A stretch of DNA of 64,000 nucleotides, taken from Gimesia sp. Its GTDB lineage: Bacteria > Planctomycetota > Planctomycetia > Planctomycetales > Planctomycetaceae. Of the stretch, positions 35,165-45,491 are shown one piece after another. The stretch spans positions 62,001-126,000 of the forward strand of contig PAJV01000016.1 in NCBI GenBank assembly GCA_002706765.1. Direction: 5' to 3'. The notes beneath the pieces are model-generated. The model saw only the letters and a program-made list of their open reading frames with translations, made no database searches and was not told the DNA's origin. The translations under genes and the position numbers were made by a program. The stretch's first letter is position 1. The number at the start of each line of letters is the position of its first letter.

Positions 35165-35249
35165 ATTTGAATCGCGACAACGAACACGTCATACTGAAAC
35201 TGTTTCACTTCGATTTTGATCTAGATCCAAGAGCAAGGAGTCCTCTGAG

Positions 35250-36296
35250 GTGGCAATAGACGTCTACAAGGATTGGCTGGGAATACCGGAAGGGGAGCGA
35301 CCTCCACATCATTATGACTTATTGCGACTGGTCAAATTCGAAGATGATGAAGAAAAAATCAGGGCGCACTACAAAAAGCTGAACGCCCATGTCCGCAAGT
35401 ACGCCTCGGGAAAATACTCTAATGAATCCCAGGAATTATTAAACGAGCTGGCGAAAGCCATGCTCTGTCTGACCGACCCCGAACGAAAACATGAATATGA
35501 TGAAAGCCTGGGTCGTGAGTTTGATGAAGACGAAGATACCGGCCCCAAATCAGTCGAACAGATCCTCCTCGAACAGGGGCACATCGAGAAGAGTCAAGCC
35601 GCAGAGCTGAAGGAATTTGCGGAAAAACGGGGACTCACCACCAGGGACGCCGCCGTCCAGATGCGGTTTGTCACCGGTGAAGTAGCAACCCAGGCAATGG
35701 CCCGTTCAAAGGGAATGCCTTACATCGACCTCGAAGACACGATTCCCGAAAGCAGTATTCTCCTGCAGCTTCCTCAACATGTCGCCAAGCGAAATACCAT
35801 TCTCCCCCTGTTCATCGACGATGATATGCTGCTGGTTGCCTGTGCCGATCAGCCGACGCATGAACTGGAAGACGATCTGCGGATGCGTTACCAGGTCCCT
35901 TCCCGCTGGGTGCTGGCGATGCCCCGTTCGATTAATAATGGCATCACCAAATACTATGCGGCTGCCGAGGAACAGGAAGACGAAGAACCGGTTGCAGCAG
36001 ATGCCGCCACGGACACCGGATCCAAAAAAGCGGCCAAAGCAGCCAAACCCGAGAAAAAGGTAGAAAAAAAGAAACCACAACGGGGGGGAAGCCAGCTGAC
36101 TCCCGAAGAACTGAAAGAGAAGAAGCAGCTGGCCTTCATCTTTTGTGGCTGGGCTTTCTGTGGTTCAATCCTGATCGATCAGTTCCTCCTCAAGAGCTTT
36201 GTCTTCCCGCAAACCTGGCCGTGGCATTTCATGCTGACGACACTCGTAACCCCTTTAATCGCGATCTACCTGATGACCGGGATGTGGAAGAAGTAG
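35250..36296 (+). CDS. J-like / MshEN-domain tail-anchored membrane protein
   Basis: The 348-residue product uses a GTG start with AAGGAG about 10 bases upstream. Residues ~1-85 form a J-like domain of the planctomycete type: DWLGIPEGERPPHHYDLLRL, then helix pairs ending LTDPERKHEYDESLG. The diagnostic HPD loop of true J proteins is missing (the loop reads KKLNAHVRKYASGKYS). Residues ~105-240 match the GspE/MshE N-terminal (MshEN) fold: ARSKGMPYIDLEDTIPES, then RNTILPLFIDDDMLLVACA. A Lys/Ala/Glu-rich linker leads to two C-terminal membrane helices (FIFCGWAFCGSILIDQFLL and MLTTLVTPLIAIYLMTG). The MshEN fold binds cyclic di-GMP in some ATPases. It follows the Hsp70 gene, suggesting a chaperone partnership, though without HPD it may not stimulate ATPase. 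Confidence 0.8.
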   Translation: MAIDVYKDWLGIPEGERPPHHYDLLRLVKFEDDEEKIRAHYKKLNAHVRKYASGKYSNESQELLNELAKAMLCLTDPERKHEYDESLGREFDEDEDTGPKSVEQILLEQGHIEKSQAAELKEFAEKRGLTTRDAAVQMRFVTGEVATQAMARSKGMPYIDLEDTIPESSILLQLPQHVAKRNTILPLFIDDDMLLVACADQPTHELEDDLRMRYQVPSRWVLAMPRSINNGITKYYAAAEEQEDEEPVAADAATDTGSKKAAKAAKPEKKVEKKKPQRGGSQLTPEELKEKKQLAFIFCGWAFCGSILIDQFLLKSFVFPQTWPWHFMLTTLVTPLIAIYLMTGMWKK

Positions 36297-36345
36297 ATCG
36301 GCTCGCGATTCTTGTGCCGACTGCCTGTCTGAAACGAAGCCGCGA

Positions 36346-37647
36346 TTATTCGACTTCCGGACTTTCTTCCACAGGCATTTTTTCCCGAAGCTCTGCAATC
36401 AGATGCCCGAGCTTGCGGACTTCAATCACTTCCAGTTCGAAGTCCAGCCAGTCGCAGATATCCCCGACTTCCGGGATGTGTTCCAGCTTTTCATGGAACA
36501 TCCCTGCGACGGTTAACAGGCCATCGTCGGCAATTTCATAGTCCTGCTGCAGCTTGCGGCACAAGTACCGCAGCGTGGTAATCCCCTCAACATGATACAC
36601 GCCAGGTGCCACTTCACGCACCGGTTCCCTGCGGAGAATTCGTTTGGCCCGACTCGGTTCCGGTGAGAGCAGCGTGTCAATGATATCATCATGAGAGACG
36701 ATACCGATGGTTTCGCCATATTCATCGACGACAGAAGCGAAGTGACATTCTTCTGCCTGAAAGCGGGAGTACACATCCGACAGGTTCGCGCACCAGGGAA
36801 CATGAATCACCCGCTTCGATTTCTGATTCAGCATCTTTTCTGAGAAAGACGAAAGTTCCGTCAACGAGATGATACGCTCAATCTCATCCGTTTCGGTATC
36901 GCGTTTCCTTAAAATAATGTAATCCGTTTCGGGGGTAATCCGCGTGAGGTCTTCCAGCTGCACGGGCATGTTGAACGTCAGATACGTTCCCCGCGGACGC
37001 ATCGCTTCCTCGACCAGAATCTCCGAGAGGTCCAGGATATTATGCAGGATCTGTCGTTCATGGCGAATGACTTCTTCGCTGGAACCGGACGCATCGACGG
37101 CCCGTTCCAGGTCTTCTGAGTGCAGATACGATTCTTTCTGGATATGCGGCCAGAAGGTACGCCGCATCAGCCGACTGATCTGCTGCAGCAACGGGATCAC
37201 CGGATCCAGCAGGCGGACGGAAACCGCCAGGGGCCAGCTGACCAGGATCGCAATTTTTTTGCGAAAAACAATCGAGAGGCTCTTCGGCAGAACTTCACCG
37301 AACAGAATGATCGCCAGCAGGCTGCCGACCGTGAACACCCCGGCAGCGGCAGTCATCCCCTGGTCGGCCAGTCGCCTGGCAATCACTCCGGCGACCGCAA
37401 AATAACTCAGATTGATCAGCAGGTTCCAGAACAGCACGGCTGTCAGCAGGCGGTCGGCATCCGCGGCCAGTGCGGCGACGACCTGCTCACTGGGCTTACC
37501 TTTACTGAATTTTCTCAGTTCGCTCCGCGACAGATAAAAAATTGCAGTCTCGCTGCCTGAAAAGAACCCGGACGCAAAAATCAAAGCGAGTAACGCCAGT
37601 GACCCTGGAAACCAAATTGCAACGGTATCAATTAATGCGATCATCAT
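36346..37647 (-). CDS. CNNM/CorC-type membrane protein with CBS pair
   Basis: The 433-residue product has an N-terminal DUF21 membrane domain (~1-190) with four helices (LALLALIFASGFFSGSETAI marks the first), a CBS-domain pair (~205-335) and a C-terminal CorC/HlyC-type domain (~345-425) with MFHEKLEHIPEVGDICDWLDF. This matches CNNM-like proteins proposed to move or sense Mg2+; the older name hemolysin C is misleading. CBS domains bind adenosine nucleotides. The end lies 18 bases from the ABC permease gene, so the two are probably co-transcribed (permease first). The start could be Met1 or Met2. Confidence 0.9.
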   Translation of the reverse strand: MMIALIDTVAIWFPGSLALLALIFASGFFSGSETAIFYLSRSELRKFSKGKPSEQVVAALAADADRLLTAVLFWNLLINLSYFAVAGVIARRLADQGMTAAAGVFTVGSLLAIILFGEVLPKSLSIVFRKKIAILVSWPLAVSVRLLDPVIPLLQQISRLMRRTFWPHIQKESYLHSEDLERAVDASGSSEEVIRHERQILHNILDLSEILVEEAMRPRGTYLTFNMPVQLEDLTRITPETDYIILRKRDTETDEIERIISLTELSSFSEKMLNQKSKRVIHVPWCANLSDVYSRFQAEECHFASVVDEYGETIGIVSHDDIIDTLLSPEPSRAKRILRREPVREVAPGVYHVEGITTLRYLCRKLQQDYEIADDGLLTVAGMFHEKLEHIPEVGDICDWLDFELEVIEVRKLGHLIAELREKMPVEESPEVE

Positions 37648-37665
37648 GAATCAGGATCAGCCACT

Positions 37666-39408
37666 CTACCCTTTATCGAAAGTGGTTTTCCCCAAGGCAA
37701 CATCAAATTCAGAAACGGCCGGAATATACATCGAAAGAACAGGAAGACCATAGGCAAACAGAATGGTAACCAGAACCCCCAGAGTTCCTCCCAGCAGAAA
37801 CGAAGTGATGGCATAAAACGTTAAAAACGGGAGCATCCAGGCCGAGATGGCCAGCGCCCGGGAAGGATTACGATGTGTGAGAGCAGAATGCAGGGCGGCA
37901 CTTCCCACCACAATAAACACGAGAAAACTCTGCAGCTGCAGGGCAAACGAAGAGCGGGCCTGTACGAGCAGAATCATGAATATACCGATCCCGACGAACA
38001 GAAAGAACATGGTTCCCAGGCTGGCACCGATGGCAGAACGGCTGTTGTCATACGTGAGCCCCATATGCAGCCCCAGGACAATCGCAAAGATCATCAGTGC
38101 CAGAAACCCGATCAGGGCACACAGAAAACCTTCGGTCGAGAATGCCCCCTGGCTGACCAGGTAACACAGAATCAGCACGGGAACCAGTATCAGTTCTTTG
38201 CTGTTATAGAAGATTCCCCCCAGTTTCCCCAGCACAAATTCTTTGGCGGAGATATCGGTCACCAGCAGTAACTCAAGTGTTTTGCTGTCTTTTTCGGTCG
38301 TGATGGAAGTGACTGCCTGCGTATTGGCCAGCACCAGGCTCAACCAGGCGATCCCCGCAAAAGCAAGTCCCTGCGGGGGAATCACTCCCAGGTACAGCAC
38401 GCCTTCGGCAACCGCCTCGGAGGTGACTGCGGACCAGAGCGTAAAACCAGCCAGCAAAAAATACGCCAGCTTGATCACAAAAACTTTTCGCCCGTAAGCT
38501 TTCGTCATGATCTCGCGCCAGATCACAGGATTCGACCAGATCACACGGGATTTTTCTTTGACGACGACCGTCTCTTTTTCTGCCTTGGGGGTCGCTTTAT
38601 AAACCGAACGCGAAGGGTTCCAGACCCGCAGCCTGAGAACGGTAAATGCTTTCAAGGCGACTCCCAGTACAAACAGGCTGATCAGCGAAGGCCAGGCACT
38701 GACGGTAATGGGATTCAGGCCGGTATTGAGAGAAAGCGGATTCAGGATTTCATAGAGTGAACGAAAGGGATTCAGGCCGGCAATCCAGGGACGCAGGCTG
38801 AAATCTGCGGGCAGCAGGTTAACAATCACTTCCACAATACCCAGAAATACCACCATCCCGAGCACACTGATCGCCAGGGTCTGAAATGTTTTTTCCCGCC
38901 AGAACGCCACCAGGGCCGCCCAACTGCCGGTCGCGAAGACTGTGATCAGACACAGCAGTTCCATCCAGAGAATCTGGGTGAGCTCAATTCCTCCCAGCAG
39001 ATGCAGAAAGACGCAGACGGGAATTGATGACGCCAGCAATACATAGACAATCAGCAGACTGGACTGGGTTTTTCCGCTGACCAGTTCACGGTCTTTGAGT
39101 TCCGTCATTAACAGCAGAATCAACGTGCCCCGGTCTTTTTCCTGCGCGATACTGCCGGCAGAAAACAGGAGCGTGAAAAACAGGACCAGCAGTAACTGCA
39201 GAAAGGCGATCATCTGAAAGATCAGATTACCCAGCCGGGCAAATTCGCCGATGGTGGTGGTCTGGATCTGTTGAGTCCCCAGGATGGTCTGGCCGGCAGT
39301 AAAGATCAGAATGAATACTGCGGCAACATAACCGGAACGAATCAGGTAATGTTTCAACTGACGGGGAGAAGTCAACGCTTCCCGAATAAAAATTGGATTG
39401 TTAAACAA
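37666..39408 (-). CDS. ABC-2-type transporter permease
   Basis: The 580-residue product has about 12 hydrophobic segments in two similar halves of the ABC-2 permease type. The first half begins FNNPIFIREALTSPRQLKHY with the opening loop and GSIAQEKDRGTLILLLMTELK; the second half repeats the pattern with NPVIWREIMTKAYGRK and TSITTEKDSKTLELLLVTDI. These 'EKD...TLELLL' stretches are the coupling helices typical of the family. No ATP-binding subunit is encoded nearby, so the partner ATPase must lie outside the window. The gene precedes the CNNM gene by 18 bases. The substrate is unknown. Confidence 0.85.
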   Translation of the reverse strand: MFNNPIFIREALTSPRQLKHYLIRSGYVAAVFILIFTAGQTILGTQQIQTTTIGEFARLGNLIFQMIAFLQLLLVLFFTLLFSAGSIAQEKDRGTLILLLMTELKDRELVSGKTQSSLLIVYVLLASSIPVCVFLHLLGGIELTQILWMELLCLITVFATGSWAALVAFWREKTFQTLAISVLGMVVFLGIVEVIVNLLPADFSLRPWIAGLNPFRSLYEILNPLSLNTGLNPITVSAWPSLISLFVLGVALKAFTVLRLRVWNPSRSVYKATPKAEKETVVVKEKSRVIWSNPVIWREIMTKAYGRKVFVIKLAYFLLAGFTLWSAVTSEAVAEGVLYLGVIPPQGLAFAGIAWLSLVLANTQAVTSITTEKDSKTLELLLVTDISAKEFVLGKLGGIFYNSKELILVPVLILCYLVSQGAFSTEGFLCALIGFLALMIFAIVLGLHMGLTYDNSRSAIGASLGTMFFLFVGIGIFMILLVQARSSFALQLQSFLVFIVVGSAALHSALTHRNPSRALAISAWMLPFLTFYAITSFLLGGTLGVLVTILFAYGLPVLSMYIPAVSEFDVALGKTTFDKG

Positions 39409-39605
39409 TGCTCTCTCGCCTCTTTATTCGACAGGTGACAGCATTCAATCAGAGACGCCCTTCTCCTACGACCGATCTGTGCAACCTGATAAACTGTTGC
39501 TGATACTATGATATTAGACTGTGTTCCGTTTTATTGATACCTCTCCGGGCACATTGGAATCGGTGATATCAGTTCCGGAGACACTGCGGATATCTGTCAC
39601 GCGCT

Positions 39606-40598
39606 CTAGATTGTTCTCTGAATGGCAAATTCCGTCAGTTCCTCCAGGATCTGTCGTGCCGGTGAAGCGGGGCAATTCTGGAGCGCATCCCGAGCCTGTT
39701 TCGCGAACTCCCGTGCCCGGTTACCGGCGTAGTCGATCGCATCACTGTTTTTAATATACTGTGTGAGTCGCTGCCTGGTATTCGGATCGGGCTGAGACAG
39801 AATTTCCTGAAGCGTGGCCCGGTCTTCCGGGCTGCATTGATCCAGCAGCCGAATCAGAGGCAGTGTCAGTTTTTCTTTCTGCAGATCAGACCCCAGTGAT
39901 TTTCCCATCTGCTCTTCATCGCCCAGCAGGTCCAGGAGATCGTCGGTAATCTGGAAGGCAACGCCGAGTGCCCGACCATATTCGTCCATGGCCTGCACGA
40001 TGGATTCGTCGGCGCCGGCATACAGGGCTCCCATCTGTGTGCTGATGGCGCAGAGTTCTGCTGTTTTTCCGTTGATGATTTCCAGGTACTGTTCTTCACC
40101 CAGTTCATGATTTCCCCGCTCGTAAATCTGCGCCAGTTCGCCTTCACAGACCAGGTTGGTTGCCCTGCCAATCAGTCGGCAGGCCCGGGCATCGCCGAGG
40201 CTGGCGGTCAGATGAAACGCATGCGTGAACAGGAAGTCGCCTACCAATACGCTGGTTTCATTATTCCAGCGAGAATTAACCGTCGCGACGTGGCGGCGGA
40301 TCAGGGCGTCATCCAACACATCATCATGTACGAGGGTCGCCAGATGAATCATCTCGACGACAGAGGCCAGGACATAGTGGCTTTCATTGATGCCTCCGGT
40401 TGCCGCTGCGGACAGCAGCAACAGAATGGGACGCAGTCGTTTGCCTTGAAATCGGGTAATATGCTGCAGGACATCATGAACATAAGGATGCTTCGAGCTG
40501 ACTTCGCTCAAGAAGACCCGTTCTGCCTGTTCCAGTTCACCGCCAATTAACTCTTCGACACGCGCCAGCAGGTCATGTGTCGTAAGATGGTCCCCCAT
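39606..40598 (-). CDS. Polyprenyl diphosphate synthase
   Basis: The 330-residue product is a trans-isoprenyl diphosphate synthase. The first Asp-rich motif is HDDVLDDALIRR near residue 92, and the second is FQITDDLLDLLGD near residue 215. Between them lie GDFLFTHAFHLTASL and the GKTAELCAIST region. The residues before the first motif (VVEMIHLATLVHDD) suggest a medium- to long-chain product, such as octaprenyl diphosphate for quinones, rather than farnesyl diphosphate; chain length cannot be fixed by eye. It acts in the cytoplasm at the membrane surface and supplies isoprenoid substrates, including potentially those for the UbiA enzyme at 28.6-29.5 kb. Confidence 0.93.
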   Translation of the reverse strand: MGDHLTTHDLLARVEELIGGELEQAERVFLSEVSSKHPYVHDVLQHITRFQGKRLRPILLLLSAAATGGINESHYVLASVVEMIHLATLVHDDVLDDALIRRHVATVNSRWNNETSVLVGDFLFTHAFHLTASLGDARACRLIGRATNLVCEGELAQIYERGNHELGEEQYLEIINGKTAELCAISTQMGALYAGADESIVQAMDEYGRALGVAFQITDDLLDLLGDEEQMGKSLGSDLQKEKLTLPLIRLLDQCSPEDRATLQEILSQPDPNTRQRLTQYIKNSDAIDYAGNRAREFAKQARDALQNCPASPARQILEELTEFAIQRTI

Positions 40599-40854
40599 TA
40601 CAGCCTCACCACAATATCGAATCGTTTATCCAGTTTTCGTCTGGCGGTCGGTTATTTCACAGATACGGAACAAATGATCCGATACCCGGCTCACTATTCG
40701 CAGCCATTGTAAGCATTCTCCCTGCAGATAGGAATGCAAACAGGGGCCGGTGTTTCATTTCCGGGGTCGAAATCAGACTTTCCCGTCTACTGGGTAAAAT
40801 TATCTGGTCCGCCTGGAAAATTATGGTGTGGTTCTTCTGAATGCACAGGGAGAA

Positions 40855-41334
40855 TCAATAAGTTTCCCGGATAAAATGTCCGCTCTTTCCTCCCGATTTT
40901 TCCACGAGGCGGGTGGGGCCGAGCGTCATGCCTCGATCGGCGGCTTTGCACATATCGTAAATGGTAAGGGCAGCGATACTGACCGCCGTCAGTGCTTCCA
41001 TCTCGACACCGGTTTTGCCATCAATTTTCACCGTCGCACGAATGCGAATCGTCTTTTCATCGGGAGCATCAAAATCCAGACTGACACTGGTAATACTCAA
41101 AGGGTGGCATAAAGGGATCAGGTCGGCTGTTTTTTTTGCTGCCATGATGCCGGCGATCCGGGCAATTTCCAGCACGTCCCCTTTGGAAATCTGACGATCC
41201 AGAATCAGCTTTTGAGTGTGCGGCAACATGGTCACCAGTGATTCCGCCACGGCGAGCCGCGCGGTCACCGCTTTGTCGCCGACATCAACCATGCGGCTGG
41301 CGCCATCTTTATCAAAGTGGGATAAATCAGCCAT
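40855..41334 (-). CDS. moaC: Molybdenum cofactor biosynthesis protein MoaC
   Basis: MoaC, cyclic pyranopterin monophosphate synthase, acts with MoaA in the first step of molybdenum cofactor synthesis. The 159-residue product shows the family marks [17 protein letters not shown] near the start, [18 protein letters not shown] near residue 63, [20 protein letters not shown], and [20 protein letters not shown] at the end. The conserved Lys/His/Asp/Glu active-site residues are all present. Length is normal. It stands between the polyprenyl synthase and smc genes, with no other moa gene in the window, so the pathway is scattered in this genome. Confidence 0.97.
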   Translation of the reverse strand: MADLSHFDKDGASRMVDVGDKAVTARLAVAESLVTMLPHTQKLILDRQISKGDVLEIARIAGIMAAKKTADLIPLCHPLSITSVSLDFDAPDEKTIRIRATVKIDGKTGVEMEALTAVSIAALTIYDMCKAADRGMTLGPTRLVEKSGGKSGHFIRETY

Positions 41335-41391
41335 TGGAACCTCTCTGGCATGGGGATAAATCGCGGATCAGTGCAGACAGCGCCGCAAAGA

Positions 41392-44300
41392 TCAGGCAGC
41401 CTCAGAGGCATCCTCGGCAGTCGCCGACTGTTTGAAGTTTCCGTCTTCACTGATATCATCAAAGCGGACGGACATTCGTTTGGAGACCCCTGACTGTTCC
41501 ATTGTAACGCCATATAAGACGTTTCCAACAGTCATTGATCGTTTATTATGTGTGATCATAATGAACTGGGTCGTCTCTTTGAAATCGTCAATCAGGCCGG
41601 CGTAACGTTCCACGTTGGCTTCATCCAGAGCCGCATCCACTTCGTCCAGAATACAGAAGGGGCTTGGACGGCTGCGGAAAATGGACATCAGCAACGCGAC
41701 GGCGGTTAATGTTTTTTCTCCACCACTTAACAACGTCAGGCCGCGAAGCTCTTTTCCAGGTGGACGGGCCACGATTTCGATACCGCATTCCAGCACGTCA
41801 TCCGGGTCTTCCAGAATGATATCTGCTTCACCGCCACCGAACAGCTTGCGGAAGATTTCCTGGAAATGCCCGCGAATGACATCAAACGTATCGTGAAACA
41901 GGCGACGGCTCTCCGCATTAATTCGGCGGATAATCTCTTCCAGTGACGACTTGGCTTCATTCAGGTCGTCCAGCTGCGATTTCATATACTCGAAGCGGCA
42001 TTCCAGTTCATCCAGATCGTTCAGACTGTCTGAGTTAATGCTGCCCATCATCTTGATCTTCCGCCTCAAGCGATTCACCTGGGCTTCAATCTCCGGGCGA
42101 ATTTCCAGGTAAAGCGCAACATTGAACCCCGGTTCGCTCGGCGTTTCATCCTCGTCTACCAGTTCGATTTCCACCGACTCCGATGCTTCTTCCACGTCAG
42201 CTTCCGATTGAACTTCTGCCTGGTCAACTGCCTCGATCAGCGCGGCATCCTGTTCCATTTCGTCTGGAGAGACCGACTCATCTTCGGCTTCGTATTGCGC
42301 CTGTTCTTCCAGATGCTGCTTGAGAACGGACTCACCCGTATCCACGATTTCTTCCAGGGTGAGCTGATATTCCTCTTCGATCCGCTCGGCCAGTGTGCTG
42401 ATCTGATGTTCGATATCGCGGGTTTTGAATTCTTCTTCGTGTTTTTGTTCACTCAGTTCCCGACGCTCTTTTCGCAGGGCAGCCTCTTCTGAGCTGAACT
42501 GCTTCTTGAGCTGTCGCTTCTCATCTCGGATGACAGTCAGACTGGCTGCGGAAGCAAGCAGGCTTTCCTGGATCAAATACTGTTCGTCCAGCACGGCGCG
42601 TGTATTTAGAATATGCAGTTTAATCTGCGAATTCTTTTCCAGCGACAGTTCATAACGACGATTGGATTCTTCCTGCTGCTGCTGACGCTGTTCAAATTCA
42701 AGTTTCAGCCGATCGCAACGCTGATTGAGTCCCGCCAGACGTTCTTCGTGCGTGGCCAGTTCCAGTTTGCGGGCGTTCTGCTGTTCTTTCAGTTCCTGAA
42801 CTTCACACTGTTTATCCAACAGGACAGATTCATTCTCCTGAATCAGCGCGTTCAATGACTGCAGTCGGGCTTCGGTTTCCTGCTTTTCTGAGAGCACCGT
42901 TTCGATTTCGGTCTCCAGTTTTTGAGAATGGCGTTCCAGATCCAGCAGGTCGTTTTTGACCGTCGTCCATTCTTCATTCCACTGTTCCCGCTTCTGCTCG
43001 GCGGCGACTTTAGCGGCTTTTTCAATCGAGAGTGTTTCGGAAGCTTCCTGCATCCGACTCTGGCAGGCACTCCGGTCATCGTCTACCGAAGACAACAACT
43101 CATCCAGCTTTTCCAGGGCAGTTTCGTTGTCGTTCAATGTCCGATCAATCCGAATCAGATCGTTCTTGAGCTTTCGCAATTCACTGCGACGGGTGAAGAT
43201 GGCAGATTCACCACCAATGGCGCCGACGAAGATCGAACGGTTTTCTTCAACCAGTTCTCCCTGCAGTGTCACAAAGCGACATTTTTTGCCCGCTCCCTTC
43301 GACAGGTTGACGGCCGTCTCCAGTGAATCCACAATCCAGGTATCCGCCAGCAGCATTTTTGCCAGCAGTTGATTTTCTGAATTGGGCTTCACCAGTTGAT
43401 CTGCACGATAGACAACACCGCGTTCCGCAGACAGATCCAGAAAATCAGAGGTCTGAAAATCAGCGGGCTGTGCAGTCGCTATTTCTTCCGTCTCAGCAGA
43501 CGGACCATCCAGAGCGAATCCCTGGATGACCGGAGGCAGATCTGCCTGTGAATTCGGGCGGGTAATAAAACCCACCCGACCGGAGATGGAGTATTTGCCT
43601 TCTTTCAGGAATTCATAGAGTGGCTCAAATTCGCTGATCACCAGTAACTGCGAACGAATGCCTAAAGCGACTTCCAGCAGTGCCGCCTGTTCCAGATCCA
43701 CTTCGAGCAGATCCGCGACACTGCCAATGATCGTATTCCAGGGAGAATACTGTGAGGTCTGCGCCCGGTTCAGTATTTCTTTGACCCCGATACTGATGCC
43801 TTCCTGCCTGCGCTCCAGATCTTCGAGTACGCTTTTCCGTGCCTGGTAGGCGCTGCGTCTTTCCCGCAGCTCGGACAGCTGTTGGGTTTTCTGGTCCTGC
43901 TCGCTGAGCAGTGCCTGTTGCCTTTCATCGACGTCAGACAGACTTTGCGCAAATTCAGCGACCCGTTCGCCGGCGGAACGAAACCGTATTTCACAGGCTT
44001 CGACAACCGCCTGTGCATCCTCGACTTTCGTTTCCAGTTGCAGCCGCTTTTCGTTGGCCTTCCCGATAGAACTGCTATAGGTTTCCAGTTGGGTCCGCAT
44101 TGAAAATACACGGTTATCCAGCGTCAATGATGCTTTATTCAGCTCATGCACCTGCTGCTGTTTCTGTTGAATCTGCTCGCTGGCTGCATCCAGTTCTGCA
44201 CTCGCCGCGGTGATGCGGGCCCGCGTTTCTTCCAGGTTCTGACGTTGTTCCTGAAAACCGGTTTCCGACTTGAGCTTCTCCTGTGTGACGGCTTCCAGAT

Positions 44301-45312
44301 CCTTTTGAATTTCTGAAGTCCGCCTGGCCATCAGGATCCGCTGCTTGCGCAACCGGATGATTTCCGTTTCGAATTCCTGCTTTCGGTCCAGCTGATGCTC
44401 GATCGCCGTCTGATTTCCCGCAATCCCCTCGCGTTGCGAAGAGAGTTTTTTCTCGACGGCTCTTAACTGGTCATCAAATTCAGAGACTTCCGCATCGATG
44501 GCGCCCAGTTTTTCTTCGTAAGTCTGGTAGTCTGCATTCAACTCTTCGATGCGTTGCTGATACTGAGCGATTTTGTCCTTGAGCGCAGCCTGCTGCGAAG
44601 TCAGGTGTCGCCAGTCATCGGCTGCCATCCCCATCCACAGCTTGCGCAACTCGGTTGATACTTCACGGTATTTAGCTGCTTTAGAAGCCTGGCTGCGTGT
44701 CGAATTCAGCTGCGCTTCGACTTCATCCACGATGTCGGTCAAACGCTGAATGTTCTGGCCGACCCGCTCGAGCTTTCGCTCCGCCTCGACTTTCCTGGAT
44801 TTGTAGCGGCTGATTCCTGCAGCTTCTTCAAACACGACGCGGCGTGTGGCAGCGTTGGCCTGCAGGATCTGATCGACGCGGCCCTGTTCGATAATGCTGT
44901 AAGCCGACGTCGCGGCACCAGTGCCCATGAACAGGTCGCGAATATCTTTCAGACGGACCGGGTTACGATTCAGCAGGTATTCCGAGTCGCCATTTTTCCA
45001 GAGTCGACGGCCGATATGCACTTCGTCTGCATCAATATCCAGGAAACCCTGCCGGTTATTGAAAGTCAGCGTGGCTTCGGCATACGCATTGGCTTTACGG
45101 CCCGTGGAACCGTTGAAGATCACATCGGTCATGTCTTTGCCACGGAGGCTCTTGGGGCTCTGGTCACCCAGAACCCACTTGATTCCATCCACGACGTTAC
45201 TCTTACCACTTCCGTTGGGCCCGACAACGCAAGTGATGCCATCCGAAAATTCAAAGATGGTCCGGTCGGCAAAACTCTTAAAGCCGAACAGTTCCAATGA
45301 TTTCAGCATCAC
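41392..45312 (-). CDS. smc: Chromosome segregation protein SMC
   Basis: SMC is the ATPase arm protein of the bacterial condensin that organises chromosomes. The 1306-residue product has Walker A GPNGSGKSN near residue 31, two long coiled-coil regions with a hinge around 500-670, the signature LSGGEKTLTAVALLMS near 1190 and Walker B FCILDEVDAALDEANV near 1220. It is about 120 residues longer than common SMC proteins. Part of this is an acidic, low-complexity insert at about residues 1000-1062 (QAEVQSEADVEEASESVE and following), placed in the second coiled coil just before the C-terminal head. No scpA or scpB is visible. The ORF is intact across 3.9 kb. Confidence 0.96.
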   Translation of the reverse strand: MMLKSLELFGFKSFADRTIFEFSDGITCVVGPNGSGKSNVVDGIKWVLGDQSPKSLRGKDMTDVIFNGSTGRKANAYAEATLTFNNRQGFLDIDADEVHIGRRLWKNGDSEYLLNRNPVRLKDIRDLFMGTGAATSAYSIIEQGRVDQILQANAATRRVVFEEAAGISRYKSRKVEAERKLERVGQNIQRLTDIVDEVEAQLNSTRSQASKAAKYREVSTELRKLWMGMAADDWRHLTSQQAALKDKIAQYQQRIEELNADYQTYEEKLGAIDAEVSEFDDQLRAVEKKLSSQREGIAGNQTAIEHQLDRKQEFETEIIRLRKQRILMARRTSEIQKDLEAVTQEKLKSETGFQEQRQNLEETRARITAASAELDAASEQIQQKQQQVHELNKASLTLDNRVFSMRTQLETYSSSIGKANEKRLQLETKVEDAQAVVEACEIRFRSAGERVAEFAQSLSDVDERQQALLSEQDQKTQQLSELRERRSAYQARKSVLEDLERRQEGISIGVKEILNRAQTSQYSPWNTIIGSVADLLEVDLEQAALLEVALGIRSQLLVISEFEPLYEFLKEGKYSISGRVGFITRPNSQADLPPVIQGFALDGPSAETEEIATAQPADFQTSDFLDLSAERGVVYRADQLVKPNSENQLLAKMLLADTWIVDSLETAVNLSKGAGKKCRFVTLQGELVEENRSIFVGAIGGESAIFTRRSELRKLKNDLIRIDRTLNDNETALEKLDELLSSVDDDRSACQSRMQEASETLSIEKAAKVAAEQKREQWNEEWTTVKNDLLDLERHSQKLETEIETVLSEKQETEARLQSLNALIQENESVLLDKQCEVQELKEQQNARKLELATHEERLAGLNQRCDRLKLEFEQRQQQQEESNRRYELSLEKNSQIKLHILNTRAVLDEQYLIQESLLASAASLTVIRDEKRQLKKQFSSEEAALRKERRELSEQKHEEEFKTRDIEHQISTLAERIEEEYQLTLEEIVDTGESVLKQHLEEQAQYEAEDESVSPDEMEQDAALIEAVDQAEVQSEADVEEASESVEIELVDEDETPSEPGFNVALYLEIRPEIEAQVNRLRRKIKMMGSINSDSLNDLDELECRFEYMKSQLDDLNEAKSSLEEIIRRINAESRRLFHDTFDVIRGHFQEIFRKLFGGGEADIILEDPDDVLECGIEIVARPPGKELRGLTLLSGGEKTLTAVALLMSIFRSRPSPFCILDEVDAALDEANVERYAGLIDDFKETTQFIMITHNKRSMTVGNVLYGVTMEQSGVSKRMSVRFDDISEDGNFKQSATAEDASEAA

Positions 45313-45491
45313 TAAACCTTACACGGGAAAACTAAAAACAGGAGCCTGACTTGCAGTGGTCATACATAATTCAGAATCAATCCAGAAGGAATCACATTTA
45401 ACCCTAGCGTCTCTCAATCTCTTATTTCTGGTCCACATCGTCCTGGAGACGCGACAGTAAAACGGGACATAATCTGCTGATCCGATTGCTT

